This document shows positions 14,949 to 25,012 of a stretch of DNA of 44,191 nt, piece by piece (within the stretch, counting starts at the first letter, position 1; each line of letters begins with the position of its first letter). The DNA comes from Methanomassiliicoccales archaeon (GTDB lineage: Archaea > Thermoplasmatota > Thermoplasmata > Methanomassiliicoccales > UBA472): positions 1 through 44,191 of the forward strand of contig DASXVU010000021.1 of the NCBI GenBank assembly GCA_036504055.1, written 5' to 3'. The notes beneath the pieces were generated by a model. It was not told the DNA's origin and ran no database searches. It saw only the letters and a list, made by a program, of their open reading frames with translations. The position numbers were made by a program, and so were the translations under genes.

Positions 14949-16736
14949 TCAATCCTTCTTCTGCAGTTCTTTGAAATAGTAGTATTCCCCGGCGGATTTC
15001 TGCTCGCGGTCCAGCCTTGATCCGGGCTTGTTGATCCTCGGGCGGTTCGTGTCATTGTCGCGGCGGAACGTGACGTCCACGTGCTTGAGGAACATGTTCA
15101 TGCCTCCCCGCATGTCGAACGGACCTTTGCCGTGGCCGCTCAGTCCGGGAACGCCATCAAACACCATCATCGAATCGGAGACCATGTCCAGGAAGTATAT
15201 GTCGTGGTCGACGACCATGGCCGAACGGCCTTTCTTCTCCATGACGCGGCGGATCGTCTTGGCCGCCTCCATCCTCTGGTTGGAATCGAGGTAGGCTGAC
15301 GGCTCATCCAGCAGGTAGATGTCCGCTTCCCTCGCCAGGCATAGGGCGATGGATGTCCTCTGCAGCTCACCGCCGGACAGGTTCTTGACGTTCTTCTCAA
15401 GGAGCGGCTTCAGTGTCAGCGGATGCTGGATCTCGGTCTGGAAGAAACCGGACTCGAAGAAGTCCTTGACGTAGGTGTTGAACAGCTCGGCTACGGTGCC
15501 GTCGAAATCGGGTGTGATATACTGTGGCTTGTAGCTGACCTTGACCTCCTGCTCGACCTTCCCCGAGGTCGGTTGCTGTACTCCTGCCAGCATCTTGACG
15601 AAGGTGGTCTTGCCGATGCCGTTCGGACCGACGATGCCTACCGTCTCTCCGACCTTGATGGCCCCCGCGTCGACCTTCAAGGTGAATGCCGGGTATTTCA
15701 TCTCCAGCTCCGGGTACTCCAGAAGATTGACCGATTGGAACGATTCTCGCGGAGGATGGGATTCGAACCGGATCGGCGTGTCCCTGAACCGGATGTTCTC
15801 CTCCTTTGCGTAGCCGTCCAGATAGACGTTGATGGCAGACCGGACCTGGCGCGGTTGGGCGAAGATACCATAGGCCCCTTCGGAACCGAACACCAGGTAG
15901 ACGTTGTCGGCCAGGAAATCCAGGATGGCCAGGTCGTGCTCGATGACGATGACCATCTTTTCCTCGGCCAGCTTCTCGATGATCTTGGCCACCTTGATCC
16001 TCTGGTAAATATCGAGGTACGATGAGGGTTCGTCGAAGAAGTAGATGTCCGAGTCCTTCATGATGGTGGCCGCGATCGCCACCCGCTGCAGCTCGCCGCC
16101 GGAGAGGTCGGTCATGTTGCGCGTTATCGCCTCCTCCAGTTCCAGCAGCTTGACAGCCTCATCGAGCTTCATCCGTTCTTGGACCTTGGAAAGAAGGTCC
16201 CTGACCGGTCCCTTGACCACCGTGGGCAGTCTGTCCACGTACTGTGGTTTCATTGAGGTCTTGAACCCTTTGGTATAGACCTTGACCAGGTAATCGTGCA
16301 ATTCGGTCCCGGCAAAGTGGGCCAGCACCTCTTCCTTGGAAGGGGGATCGTCGAAACGACCGAGATTGGGAACGATCTCGCCAGAAAGCAGCTTGAACGA
16401 TGTGGACTTGCCTATCCCGTTCGGGCCTAGGATACCGGTCACCTGGCCTGTCTTTGGTGTGGGAAGCCGATAAAGCCGGAAGGCGTTCTCTCCATACTGG
16501 TGCACCATGTCCTCCTTCAGTTCGTCCGGCAGGCCGATGATCTTTATGGCCGTGAAGGGGCACTTGTGGACGCAGATGCCGCAGCCGGCGCACAGCTCTT
16601 CCGATATCTCGGCCTTGGAAGACTCGTTGAGCCAGATGGCCTGGACCCCGGTCCTGACCTTGGGGCAGTATTTGATGCACTCGGTGTTGCACTTTTTGGT
16701 CTGGCACCGGTCCTTCAGGACGGCAGCTATCCGCAT
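14949..16736 (-). CDS. Ribosome-recycling ATPase ABCE1/RLI
   Basis: This 595-residue RNase-L-inhibitor homologue splits post-termination ribosomes into subunits. The N-terminal iron-sulfur domain has cysteines in DRCQTKKCNTECIKYCPK and CAGCGICVHKCPF. Two ABC modules follow, each with Walker A (GPNGIGKST, GPNGIGKTT), signature LSGGELQR and Walker B (FDEPSSYLD, LDEPSAYLD). Length and layout match archaeal ABCE1. A TATA-like CTTTTTATC at 16761-16769 lies 25-30 bases from the ATG at 16736, so the upstream ATG at 16748 would be too close and 16736 is the likely near-leaderless start. It is divergent from metG. Confidence 0.95.
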   Translation of the reverse strand: MRIAAVLKDRCQTKKCNTECIKYCPKVRTGVQAIWLNESSKAEISEELCAGCGICVHKCPFTAIKIIGLPDELKEDMVHQYGENAFRLYRLPTPKTGQVTGILGPNGIGKSTSFKLLSGEIVPNLGRFDDPPSKEEVLAHFAGTELHDYLVKVYTKGFKTSMKPQYVDRLPTVVKGPVRDLLSKVQERMKLDEAVKLLELEEAITRNMTDLSGGELQRVAIAATIMKDSDIYFFDEPSSYLDIYQRIKVAKIIEKLAEEKMVIVIEHDLAILDFLADNVYLVFGSEGAYGIFAQPRQVRSAINVYLDGYAKEENIRFRDTPIRFESHPPRESFQSVNLLEYPELEMKYPAFTLKVDAGAIKVGETVGIVGPNGIGKTTFVKMLAGVQQPTSGKVEQEVKVSYKPQYITPDFDGTVAELFNTYVKDFFESGFFQTEIQHPLTLKPLLEKNVKNLSGGELQRTSIALCLAREADIYLLDEPSAYLDSNQRMEAAKTIRRVMEKKGRSAMVVDHDIYFLDMVSDSMMVFDGVPGLSGHGKGPFDMRGGMNMFLKHVDVTFRRDNDTNRPRINKPGSRLDREQKSAGEYYYFKELQKKD

Positions 16737-16938
16737 GGTACTCAGCAATATGGAACCCCGATAAAAAGCTGTCCATCATATCGGTCGTCTTCGGGAAGGG
16801 ATACGCAGTCGTTCATCCAGACCAACATTTCAACAGGAATCGGCATCCATCTGGACCATGGAACCGTCATGAACCGAACTCGGTCCGTCTGGCCACTGAA
16901 CGCTTAAATCGGTGTTCGGACATTCTGACCTCGATATT

Positions 16939-19158
16939 ATGGTAAAAGTATTGGTATGCGTTGCTTGGCCCTACGCCAACAGCCCGCTTCATCTCGGACA
17001 TGTGGCAGGGTCTCTCCTGCCTCCCGACGTGTTCGCAAAATATCACGCGTTGAAAGGGGACGAGGTACTCATGGTGTCCGGATCGGACATGCACGGCACC
17101 CCCATAACCGTAAGGGCGGAAAGGGAAAAGACCACCCCCGAGGAGGTGGCCGAACGATACCACCGCATGAACAAGAAGGCCATCGAGGACCTCGGCATCA
17201 ATTTCTCACTGTTCACCAAGACCACGACGCAAAACCACGCCGACGTCACGCATGACGTTTTCAACAAGCTGATGGAGCACGGTTATCTTTACCGCCACGG
17301 GACCATGCAGTATTATTGCCCCAAGTGCGGCAAGTTCCTTCCGGACAGGTACGTCGAAGGCCGCTGCAAGAAATGCGGCGATGAACGGGCCCGGGGAGAC
17401 CAATGCGAAAAATGCGGCGCCACCTATGAGGCGGGAGAGCTGGGCAGCCCGCGCTGCACGGTCTGCGGGACGACCCCCGAACTGCGGGAGACGGACCATT
17501 ATTTCCTCAGGCTCTCTGCGTTCCAGCAGCCACTTATCAACTGGGTCAAGGACAAGGAATACTGGCGCCCGAACGTCAAGCTCTTCACTCAGAACTGGCT
17601 TGAAGCGGGACTGAAGGACCGCGCCATAACCAGAGACATGTCCTGGGGGATCTCCGTGCCGGTGCCTGGGATGAACGATAAGGTCATCTATGTCTGGTTC
17701 GAGGCCGTCATCGGCTACCTTTCCGCTTCCAAGGAATATTCCAAGATCATCGGCAGACCGGATTACTGGAGGGAATTCTGGGAGGATCCCAAGGTCAAAT
17801 CGTACTATTTCATCGGCAAGGACAATATCCCGTTCCATACCATCATCTGGCCGGCGATGCTGATGGGCTATGGCGGACTGAACCTGCCTTACGATGTGCC
17901 GGCCAACGAATTCCTCAACTTCCAAGGGGAGAAGTTCTCCAAGAGCCGCGGCATCGGCATCGATGTCCAGGACATACTGAAGCAGTTCGACGCCGATGTG
18001 GTGCGTTACTTCCTCGGGGCGAACATGCCGGAGCAGCGCGATGCCGACTTCAACTGGGAGGAGTTCGAGACCAAGGTGAACAACGAACTGGTGGCCACCT
18101 ACGGCAACTATGTGCACCGGGTCCTCTCCTTCACCCAGAAGAACTTCGGCGAGATCCCGGAGATGAGGCTCAAGGACACCGAGAAGGAGAGGCAGGAGGT
18201 CTATGACGCCATCATCCTGGCCAAGACCGAGGTCGACCTTTATCTCTCCACCTGTCAGTTCAAGAGGGCGCTCAAGTCGATCATGGACCTGGCACAGTTC
18301 GGCAACCGCTTCTTCGACTCGGTTGCGCCCTGGGCACTGCTGAAGAGCGACAAGGCCAAGTGCGGTTCGATGCTGAACCTGAACATGGAGATAGTCAAGG
18401 CACTGGCGGTGCTATCATGGCCTTATCTCCCGAGCAGCTCACAGAAGGTCTGGAAGATGCTCGGTAACGACGCTCCCCTAGGACAAGGCTCATGGACCCT
18501 GATCGATGTCGTCCTGCAGCCGGGAACGAAGCTCGTGGAACCGAAGCCGCTCTTCTCCAAGGTGGTGCTGGAGAAACCGGTGGAGAATCCGTTCGCTGCC
18601 ATGACCAAGCTCAACCTCAAAGTGGCAAAGGTGGTCAGCGTGACGGACCATCCCAACGCCGAGAAGCTGTACGTCGTTCAGCTCGACGCTGGAAAGCCGG
18701 TCCAGCTGGTGGCAGGGCTCAAGGCCTACTACACAAAAGAGCAGCTTACCGGCAAGAAGATCGTGTACATCTCCAACCTGGAGCCTGCAAAGCTTCGTGG
18801 CGTCGAATCCCAGGGCATGATGCTGGCAGCCGAAAAGGACGGCAAGGTCCTGGTGCTGACGCCGTCAGGAGATGCCGAACCGGGAGAAGCGGTCGATTCG
18901 GGAATGGGGCAATCTGAAAAGTCGATCTCCTTCGACGAGTTCAAGAAGTTCACCATCCGGGTAGGTAAGCTCGAGAATGGCAGCGTCGACATTGGCACGA
19001 AAGTGCCGGTCAAGCTTCCGGAGAAAGCCACCCCACCGGCGCAGGCGGCGGTACTGTTGCCCTCACCCGAGGGTAAAGAAGCTTTGGCCCTTGCCACCTC
19101 CAAGGGCGTCATCATCACCGTCGACGGCGAGATCGGGAATGGGGCACAGGTCAGATGA
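16939..19158 (+). CDS. metG: Methionyl-tRNA synthetase
   Basis: This 739-residue class I synthetase charges tRNA-Met. The HIGH motif appears as HLGH (ANSPLHLGHVAG), the KMSKS motif as KFSKS, and a zinc-binding connective insert contains repeated CxxC pairs (CPKCG, CKKCG, CEKCG, CTVCG). The anticodon-binding helical domain is followed by a fused C-terminal tRNA-binding OB-fold (from about residue 555, KLNLKVAKVVSVTDHPNAEKL), plus an extra tail. A TATA-like CTTAAATC near 16902-16909 supports a start at 16939 rather than the upstream ATG at 16912. The stop overlaps the next gene by four bases (ATGA). Confidence 0.95.
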   Translation: MVKVLVCVAWPYANSPLHLGHVAGSLLPPDVFAKYHALKGDEVLMVSGSDMHGTPITVRAEREKTTPEEVAERYHRMNKKAIEDLGINFSLFTKTTTQNHADVTHDVFNKLMEHGYLYRHGTMQYYCPKCGKFLPDRYVEGRCKKCGDERARGDQCEKCGATYEAGELGSPRCTVCGTTPELRETDHYFLRLSAFQQPLINWVKDKEYWRPNVKLFTQNWLEAGLKDRAITRDMSWGISVPVPGMNDKVIYVWFEAVIGYLSASKEYSKIIGRPDYWREFWEDPKVKSYYFIGKDNIPFHTIIWPAMLMGYGGLNLPYDVPANEFLNFQGEKFSKSRGIGIDVQDILKQFDADVVRYFLGANMPEQRDADFNWEEFETKVNNELVATYGNYVHRVLSFTQKNFGEIPEMRLKDTEKERQEVYDAIILAKTEVDLYLSTCQFKRALKSIMDLAQFGNRFFDSVAPWALLKSDKAKCGSMLNLNMEIVKALAVLSWPYLPSSSQKVWKMLGNDAPLGQGSWTLIDVVLQPGTKLVEPKPLFSKVVLEKPVENPFAAMTKLNLKVAKVVSVTDHPNAEKLYVVQLDAGKPVQLVAGLKAYYTKEQLTGKKIVYISNLEPAKLRGVESQGMMLAAEKDGKVLVLTPSGDAEPGEAVDSGMGQSEKSISFDEFKKFTIRVGKLENGSVDIGTKVPVKLPEKATPPAQAAVLLPSPEGKEALALATSKGVIITVDGEIGNGAQVR

Positions 19159-19814
19159 GGATCGATATGCATGTGCACACCGTTTATTCCGGTGATTCCC
19201 GCAATTCGGTACAGGACATCATAGACGCATGCAAGCGGGTGGGAATGGATGGGGCGGTGGTGCTGGACCACAACTCGACCCGCGGAGGGAAGGAGGCCCT
19301 GGCGATGAAGAGCGGCCTTCTGGTCATTCCCGGAATAGAGATCTCATCGGCCGAAGGTCATATCCTGGCCTTCAATGTCAACGAGGCGATCCCCCGCGAC
19401 CTTTCCGTTGCGGAGACCATCGACCGGATCCATGCTCAGGGAGGAGTGGCGGTGGCCGCCCATCCGTATCGGGTATGGTCAGGACTTGGGGAGTCGAACG
19501 TGATCGGTCAGAAATTCGATGCCGTCGAATGCCAGAATGGCCGTTCGACAAGAAGGGGGAACCGGAAGGCGGTGGAACTGGCGATGGAGTTGATGAGGCC
19601 CCGCACCGGCGGCAGCGACTCGCATGAGCCGGAGACGGTGGGCAAGTCCTACACGGTCTTCCCCGACGACTGCACCGATGTCGATTCGGTCATGAAAGCG
19701 CTGCTTTCAGGCAAGGCCAAGACCGAGGGGACCGACCGGGATGGCCCTGCGACGATCAGGTATGGCAAAAAGGCAATCAGCGAATGGATAGGCCGCGGCA
19801 TGAAGAGGATCTAG
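19155..19814 (+). CDS. PHP-domain phosphoesterase (small)
   Basis: This 219-residue PHP protein begins with MRIDMHVHTVYSGDSR and contains VLDHNSTRGG, IPGIEISSAEGHILAF, AAHPYR and GGSDSHEPETVG, which supply the metal-binding His, Asp and Glu residues of the superfamily. Related archaeal proteins are annotated as TrpH-like phosphoesterases. Its ATG overlaps the metG stop, so it is translated with the synthetase, but a functional link to tRNA charging is not established. It shares motifs but not length with the PHP protein at 11914-12837. It ends in TAG and converges with the roadblock gene two bases away. Confidence 0.8.
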   Translation: MRIDMHVHTVYSGDSRNSVQDIIDACKRVGMDGAVVLDHNSTRGGKEALAMKSGLLVIPGIEISSAEGHILAFNVNEAIPRDLSVAETIDRIHAQGGVAVAAHPYRVWSGLGESNVIGQKFDAVECQNGRSTRRGNRKAVELAMELMRPRTGGSDSHEPETVGKSYTVFPDDCTDVDSVMKALLSGKAKTEGTDRDGPATIRYGKKAISEWIGRGMKRI

Positions 19815-19816
19815 CG

Positions 19817-20170
19817 CTACACCATCACTTCGCTCAGGACCGTCCTCGCGGCGTTGGCGATCATGTCCTGGTCGGCCTTTGTGTCCGTAAGGATCCCGAC
19901 CAGATGTTTCGGTCCGGCTCCAACGACAATGAGCTTCCTTTCGCTCATGTTGAGCAAGACCGAGTCTAGGATCTCATCCATCTCGTTAGCCATCTGTTCA
20001 GCCGCACCCAGCATCATCGAGGTGATGGCGGTGTACACGCCCCGATCGGTCATCTTGGGTGTCTCGCCATAGGTGAAAACGCCTGCCCTTGATGTGACGA
20101 AGACCGTTATGACATGTTCTGTCTTCAAAAGACGTTCAACTGCTAAATCGAATTGAGCGATTTCTGCCAT
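19817..20170 (-). CDS. Roadblock/LC7 domain protein
   Basis: This 117-residue protein looks like a single roadblock/LC7 (MglB-like) domain: a first helix, the VTSRAGVFTYGE strand pair, a long helix (ITSMMLGAAEQMANEM), then ERKLIVVGAG and VGILTDTKADQDMIANA. Such proteins dimerise and regulate small Ras-like GTPases in prokaryotes. No GTPase gene adjoins it. A TATA-like TTATATAAT at about 20208-20217 places the transcript start near 20187, just before the ATG at 20170. It ends in TAG. Confidence 0.7.
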   Translation of the reverse strand: MAEIAQFDLAVERLLKTEHVITVFVTSRAGVFTYGETPKMTDRGVYTAITSMMLGAAEQMANEMDEILDSVLLNMSERKLIVVGAGPKHLVGILTDTKADQDMIANAARTVLSEVMV

Positions 20171-20334
20171 ATGGCCAACCCATCTGGCATCGTATGCCCA
20201 GCAGTAATTATATAACTTTTGACCTGAAACTGAGAAATGAAATCAGCAATGGCCAGATATCATTCCGAGGCCTATTATCACACACCGGAAAGATTGAGGA
20301 AACCGATATAATCCGATAGGGATTTACACGAGCG

Positions 20335-21489
20335 ATGGCCCCCATCTCCTTCAAAAGCTTGTTCACCGGTCCCGAGGACCTGAGATCGGAAGCGGCAAGA
20401 ATGGAGCCGGGACTTTTAGATTCGTTATCATCCTTCTTCCCTGGAGAGAGAAGGAGGGCCGAGGCGAGGGTGCTTAAGGTTGCCGAAACGGAACCTAGGC
20501 AGATGGTGACGGTTCTTCTGCGTTTTTATGATCAGGAAAATGAAAAGGTCAGGGAATCGGTCAGGAGCCTGATGGGGCAGATCGTCCAGACCAGGGCCGG
20601 CAGGGAAGCCATCATCGACAACGTCTCGAACATGAACCGGGATGTGCGCCGAGGCGTGAAGCTGGTCATACAGGATATCTGGGGTCCCCAGGCAGTCCCC
20701 TATGCTTCGTTGTACGAACAGACCCTGATGCTGATCGGATTCGCCCGGAAGAAAGAAGTCCCGGTCGATGACATCGAGCGACTGGCGATCACCACCAAGT
20801 CCTCATTCATGGAAGGGGAAACGGTCAGGGCGATAGCGGACATATCGCATTGTCTTGATCTTGTCAAGCTCCGATATCGCAATGTGGAGACCCTCAAGAA
20901 CTACCTTGCGGAGATGCTCAGGACGATACCGGAACTGAACAGGAGGGGAGTGCCCACGGAAAGGATGGAGGAGTCTCTAAGGGCGGCCCTTACCGTAAGC
21001 CGCAACCGGCGGTTCGATTACACCACAGGTCTGATCGATGATCGCATGCGGGAGCTGGAGATCAGAGACGAACTGATAGCCATCGGAGAGGTCGTGAAGG
21101 CAAACGTCACGGTACGGCCGGAAAAGCAGATATCAGACCTGAACGGAATGGACGTATGGGCGTTCGAGAAGATGAGCGAGATAATTCAGATGACCATGGC
21201 ATCGAACCTGACCGACTCGCGGTCCATCTCCCTGAAGGTGCTCCACGGCTTCCTGATGAACGAATTCTCCAGCTATTACGAGAACAACGCTAAGGCCAGG
21301 ATCGCAAGGCAGGACGCTTCCGCCCTTTTCACGGTGTATGTGATAGGGCTGGTGTCCCTGAAGCTTGTTTCCGATCTCATACCGGTGGCCGCCGAGGACA
21401 CATATCAAAGGTATTACCGCGGTATCGAGCGGGACCCGAGCATACTGCTGGTGACATGGCCCGAGGTGGTCATGCTCCTGGCCAAGTAG
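20335..21489 (+). CDS. Helical protein of unknown function
   Basis: I do not recognise this 384-residue protein. It is rich in charged residues and predicted helices, with no membrane segment, Cys pair or nucleotide-binding loop. The N-terminal third (EPGLLDSLSSFFPGERRRAEARVLKVAE, then LLRFYDQENEKVRESVRSL) reads like HEAT/ARM-type paired helices, but this is only an impression. The TATA-like GATATAATC at 20306-20314 is about 25 bases from the ATG, so the mRNA is probably leaderless. It lies directly upstream of ftsZ on the same strand but is separated from it by a promoter. It ends with TAG. Confidence 0.6.
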   Translation: MAPISFKSLFTGPEDLRSEAARMEPGLLDSLSSFFPGERRRAEARVLKVAETEPRQMVTVLLRFYDQENEKVRESVRSLMGQIVQTRAGREAIIDNVSNMNRDVRRGVKLVIQDIWGPQAVPYASLYEQTLMLIGFARKKEVPVDDIERLAITTKSSFMEGETVRAIADISHCLDLVKLRYRNVETLKNYLAEMLRTIPELNRRGVPTERMEESLRAALTVSRNRRFDYTTGLIDDRMRELEIRDELIAIGEVVKANVTVRPEKQISDLNGMDVWAFEKMSEIIQMTMASNLTDSRSISLKVLHGFLMNEFSSYYENNAKARIARQDASALFTVYVIGLVSLKLVSDLIPVAAEDTYQRYYRGIERDPSILLVTWPEVVMLLAK

Positions 21490-21563
21490 CCAGGCATATT
21501 CGGGAACTGTCCGAGACTTCGCATCTTTTCTTGCCACCCAGTTTGAAAATTTTACTAGCAATA

Positions 21564-21571
21564 TTTATATT
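21564..21571 (+). promoter_or_regulatory. TATA box of ftsZ
   Basis: TTTATATT at 21564-21571 is a good archaeal TATA element. The transcript should begin about 25 bases downstream, close to 21592. That leaves a short leader containing GAGGG before the ATG at 21607 and argues against the in-frame ATG at 21589 unless the mRNA is leaderless. Confidence 0.55.
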
Positions 21572-21606
21572 ATGGAATAACGTTTCAGATGGAGAGGGAT
21601 GCACTT

Positions 21607-22863
21607 ATGCCAAGTTCATTGGTAAAAGAAGCGCTAGCTAACGCTGGAATTAAGCAGCCAGCAAACGGAAGTGTAGGTAACCAACAGGCAGCTCCGGTCC
21701 AACCGGCACCACAGCCAGCACCGGCACCAGCGCCACAGGTGAGCGCTACCGACGAGGAACTCCTCAGGATTGCCGCACAGCTGGATGTCTGTATCAAGAT
21801 CATCGGATGCGGCGGTGGCGGCTGCAATACCATCAACAGGTGCGTCGACGCCGGCATCAGCGGAGCACAGCTCTGCGCCATCAACACCGATGCCAAGCAC
21901 CTGCTGACCATACGCGCCCCGAAGAAGATCCTCATCGGCAAGTCAAAGACCAGAGGACTGGGCGCAGGAGCGAGGCCGGAGGTCGGAGAGGAGTCCGCCC
22001 GCGAGAACGACAGCGAGATCAGGGACTTCCTCAACGGCGCGAACATCGTCTTCGTCACCGCTGGTATGGGAGGAGGGACCGGTACCGGCTCTGCACACTA
22101 TGTTGCCAGCATAGCCAAGGAGCAGATACGGGCATTGACATTGGGGATCGTCACCCTGCCGTTCAAGGCGGAAGGCACCGTCCGTATGGAGAACGCCCTG
22201 TCTGGCCTCAACAAGCTGAGGCAGGTGTGCGACACCACCATCGTCGTCCCCAACGACAAGCTCCTCGAGCTCGTCCCGAAACTGCCGGTAGATGCGGCCT
22301 TCAAGGTCGCCGACGAGGTCCTGATGCAGACCATCAAGGGACTGACCGAGATCATCACCAAGCCTGGACTGGTCAACCTGGACTACGCCGATATCCAGAC
22401 CGTCATGAACGAGGGCGGAGTGGCATTCGTCGGCATCGGCGAGGCCAACAACGACTCGGACGACCGCGTCAAGGCGGCCGTGCATGAGGCGCTCACCTCC
22501 CCAATGCTGGGAGAGGTCGACCTGAGACAGGCCAAGGGTGCCTTGATCCGTGTGGTCGGAGGACCGGACATGACCGTCGGCGAGGCCCAGAAGGCTGCCG
22601 AGATCGTCACCCAGTCAGTCAGCGAGAGGGCCCGCATCATATGGGGATGTTCCATCGACCCGGAGCTCGAGGGGACCATCAAGATCCTGCTGATCGTCAC
22701 CGGCGCCAAGAGCAAGTACATGCTGGACGCGAGAGGAATGGGCGGAATGAACACACAGGCGGCGCCAAGGGCTGCACCCCAGTACGCGCCGAACCCAGCA
22801 CCCCAGCAGTATCAGCAGCCCCGGCAGCGCAGCAACGACGACGACATCGACTTCGTGCGCTGA
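21607..22863 (+). CDS. ftsZ: Cell division protein FtsZ
   Basis: This 418-residue tubulin-like GTPase forms the division ring. It has the GTP-binding segment [14 protein letters not shown] near residue 65, AINTDAKHL, the tubulin signature [12 protein letters not shown] and the T7-loop region. An N-terminal extension of about 60 residues is rich in Ala, Pro and Gln. The C-terminal tail (Ala/Pro/Gln-rich, then NDDDIDFVR) fits a linker plus a short conserved peptide for membrane or partner binding. The glycine-rich loop reads GCGGGGCN rather than the usual GVGGAGGN, as in other archaeal FtsZ1 proteins. GAGGG precedes the ATG at 21607. Confidence 0.95.
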   Translation: MPSSLVKEALANAGIKQPANGSVGNQQAAPVQPAPQPAPAPAPQVSATDEELLRIAAQLDVCIKIIGCGGGGCNTINRCVDAGISGAQLCAINTDAKHLLTIRAPKKILIGKSKTRGLGAGARPEVGEESARENDSEIRDFLNGANIVFVTAGMGGGTGTGSAHYVASIAKEQIRALTLGIVTLPFKAEGTVRMENALSGLNKLRQVCDTTIVVPNDKLLELVPKLPVDAAFKVADEVLMQTIKGLTEIITKPGLVNLDYADIQTVMNEGGVAFVGIGEANNDSDDRVKAAVHEALTSPMLGEVDLRQAKGALIRVVGGPDMTVGEAQKAAEIVTQSVSERARIIWGCSIDPELEGTIKILLIVTGAKSKYMLDARGMGGMNTQAAPRAAPQYAPNPAPQQYQQPRQRSNDDDIDFVR

Positions 22864-22926
22864 ACCTGGGGGCGAACGAGCTGCGTCGGCTGGACGCCTC
22901 CCCTTCCTTTTTGGAAGGGGTCGCGT

Positions 22927-24852
22927 TCAAAAATCGAAGGTGGTGTCGCCGAAACTGACGGCAGGGCAGGGTTCCATGCATTCGCCGCAATGGATGCATT
23001 TCGAGGCTATGACCTGAACCCGGTCTTGTTCCAGTACAAGTGCACCCTCTTTGCATCTGGCGACGCACACCCCACAACCGACGCATTCCTCGGCCTTGAC
23101 CACTGCTCTGCGCACCTTTTCCACTTTTTCTCTTATCGCCTTTTGGTCATTGCCTTTAGCGATGAGCGCGCCTTCGTCGAACAGGGTCACTCCATCGATG
23201 GAGCACCATCCTTCCTCCTCGTTGATGGTGACCTCTCCCACCATGTTGAGCAGGTTCACCACTTTGAGCAGGTCCAACTTACGAGAGAATGCCCCCTCGA
23301 TGCTGAAACCGAGGACGCATGGCGAGAAGCCATCCTGCATCCTCAGTGACAACAGCCTTGAAGCGGTCTCCTCCATTTCCTTCCTCTGCCGGTCCGGGAT
23401 GGTTATCCCGGTACGGGCCAGCTCCTCCCTGACCGAGGCGGGAATACGCTTCCAGCGCCACAGGCCCAGCTCCACCCACTCCTTCGGCTGGCCGATCGAT
23501 TCTGCGTACTTATGCAGGTATGTGTCCCATTCTTTCGAACGGGCCGATTCCTCTTTCACCAGTTCCAGCTCCGCCAGGTCCGATGCCGGGCATAGGAAGC
23601 AGCCGATGCGGTCCAGGCCATGCTCGTACCAGGGGTTGTAAGGTGCCTTCCGCATGAAAATGTAGATCCATACGTGCAGTGCGGTCCAATGTTGGATGGG
23701 GGAGGCTCCTATCTGTCCGGGCGTCCACGGGTTCCGCCAGATGCGGGGCTTGTCGGCCCGCTGCTCTGACTCGTATTTACGCTGGCCTATGAATGAAAGG
23801 ACCCCGTCTGGGAAATGCTCCATGATGGCTTTCACGGTCGGGCCGAGCTTGTTCGTCTTGCAGCACCAACGGAAATCCCTCCCCGGCGGCCCGAAGTAGT
23901 TCAGGTTGCCGAAGAACGCGTGTTCCGGGGCATGCTCGACTATCAACTCCAGGTCATATTGTTTGGCCACATCGTACACATATTGCACGGTCTCGGGGAA
24001 TTCCAATCCGGTGTCGATGAAGAAGGATGGCAGGTCCAATCCGGCATCCTTGGTGAGCAGCATCGTTGCCAGGCTGTCCTTCCCCCCGGAGAATGAAACG
24101 ACAGCCGGGACCTTGAACTCGGCCACGGTCTCCCTGATGAACTTGATCGCGTCCCAGATCCGGCGTTCCATGACCGGAGAGTTCGCCCTCAAGACCATGT
24201 CCCAGTCCTGGACATCGATCCTAGGAACGTATTCCGAGGGAATGTCCGCCCATCTGGTCTTAACGGCCGCTCCTTTTTCCAGCAGCGACATCTCCTCGGT
24301 GGACATCCTGGCGGTGCCGGTGGCGAAAGCGAAATGCCTTGAATCGACAACGATGACCTCGTCGCCCTTCTTGATTCCGTCCACCGCCGAGACCACGCCC
24401 GGCACCATCAGGCTCGAGCTCTTCTGGATCGGGGCGATCGCACCGTCATCGGCCACGACGACTCCCTTGGAGGCGACGTTCTGCATCATCCTTGCCGCAG
24501 CCACCCTGAGGATCATCTTCCAGCCGAAGCCGATGTCGTACCTGGCAGAGGCTATGACCGTTCCATCCATGATAATCTCCTCCATCCGATCCAGCCCAGG
24601 GACTTTGTTTAGAAGTACGATCCGACCCTCCGGCAGTAACGCCTTCCCGCAGCCGGGACCGAAGTCCCTCTCTGCCAGGGAGCGCATGAATTCGATGTCA
24701 TGGGCGAAGGCTGGCCTGACGTCGCCCGGCGGCGTGATGCTCACCGGCTCGGTCCTACTATGGCAATTGCCGCATTCCGTGGATTCCAGGACCGGCACGT
24801 TGCACTGTTTGCACCAGCGGAGGTGCATTTCCCCAAGCCTGACTATGCCCAT
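22927..24852 (-). CDS. PUA / PAPS-reductase-like / ferredoxin fusion protein
   Basis: This 641-residue multidomain protein begins with a zinc-ribbon (WCKQCNVPVLESTECGNCH) and a PUA-like domain (KGVVVADDGAIAPIQKSSSLMVPGVVS). A PP-loop phosphoadenosine phosphosulfate reductase-type domain follows, with SFSGGKDSLATMLL and FIDTGLEFPET. The C-terminus carries two 4Fe-4S motifs, CVGCGVCVARCKEGAL and CIHCGECMEPCPAVSF. Archaeal homologues exist in many methanogens; candidate roles are sulfite or sulfate-derived sulfur handling, or RNA thiolation suggested by the PUA domain. The start at 24852 fits a TATA-like CTTAAAATATC at 24874-24884. It converges with ftsZ. Confidence 0.8.
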   Translation of the reverse strand: MGIVRLGEMHLRWCKQCNVPVLESTECGNCHSRTEPVSITPPGDVRPAFAHDIEFMRSLAERDFGPGCGKALLPEGRIVLLNKVPGLDRMEEIIMDGTVIASARYDIGFGWKMILRVAAARMMQNVASKGVVVADDGAIAPIQKSSSLMVPGVVSAVDGIKKGDEVIVVDSRHFAFATGTARMSTEEMSLLEKGAAVKTRWADIPSEYVPRIDVQDWDMVLRANSPVMERRIWDAIKFIRETVAEFKVPAVVSFSGGKDSLATMLLTKDAGLDLPSFFIDTGLEFPETVQYVYDVAKQYDLELIVEHAPEHAFFGNLNYFGPPGRDFRWCCKTNKLGPTVKAIMEHFPDGVLSFIGQRKYESEQRADKPRIWRNPWTPGQIGASPIQHWTALHVWIYIFMRKAPYNPWYEHGLDRIGCFLCPASDLAELELVKEESARSKEWDTYLHKYAESIGQPKEWVELGLWRWKRIPASVREELARTGITIPDRQRKEMEETASRLLSLRMQDGFSPCVLGFSIEGAFSRKLDLLKVVNLLNMVGEVTINEEEGWCSIDGVTLFDEGALIAKGNDQKAIREKVEKVRRAVVKAEECVGCGVCVARCKEGALVLEQDRVQVIASKCIHCGECMEPCPAVSFGDTTFDF

Positions 24853-25012
24853 GTCCCGCTGAGTCCTCATACCGATATTTTAAGGTATTCTCAAATAGGC
24901 TCAGATGAGCAATGGAGACTGTCACCTTCCAGGCCTGGGATGGTCCAGACCCCTATCCCTTACTTATTATCGAACCTAGAAATAGTAGTACACTAATTTA
25001 GGCTCGATTTCC

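Noticed and set aside
15751-15790. tRNA-like GATTCGAACCGG sequence
   Set aside because: It lies inside the RLI coding sequence and no acceptor or anticodon stems flank it; no tRNA gene was found anywhere in the window.
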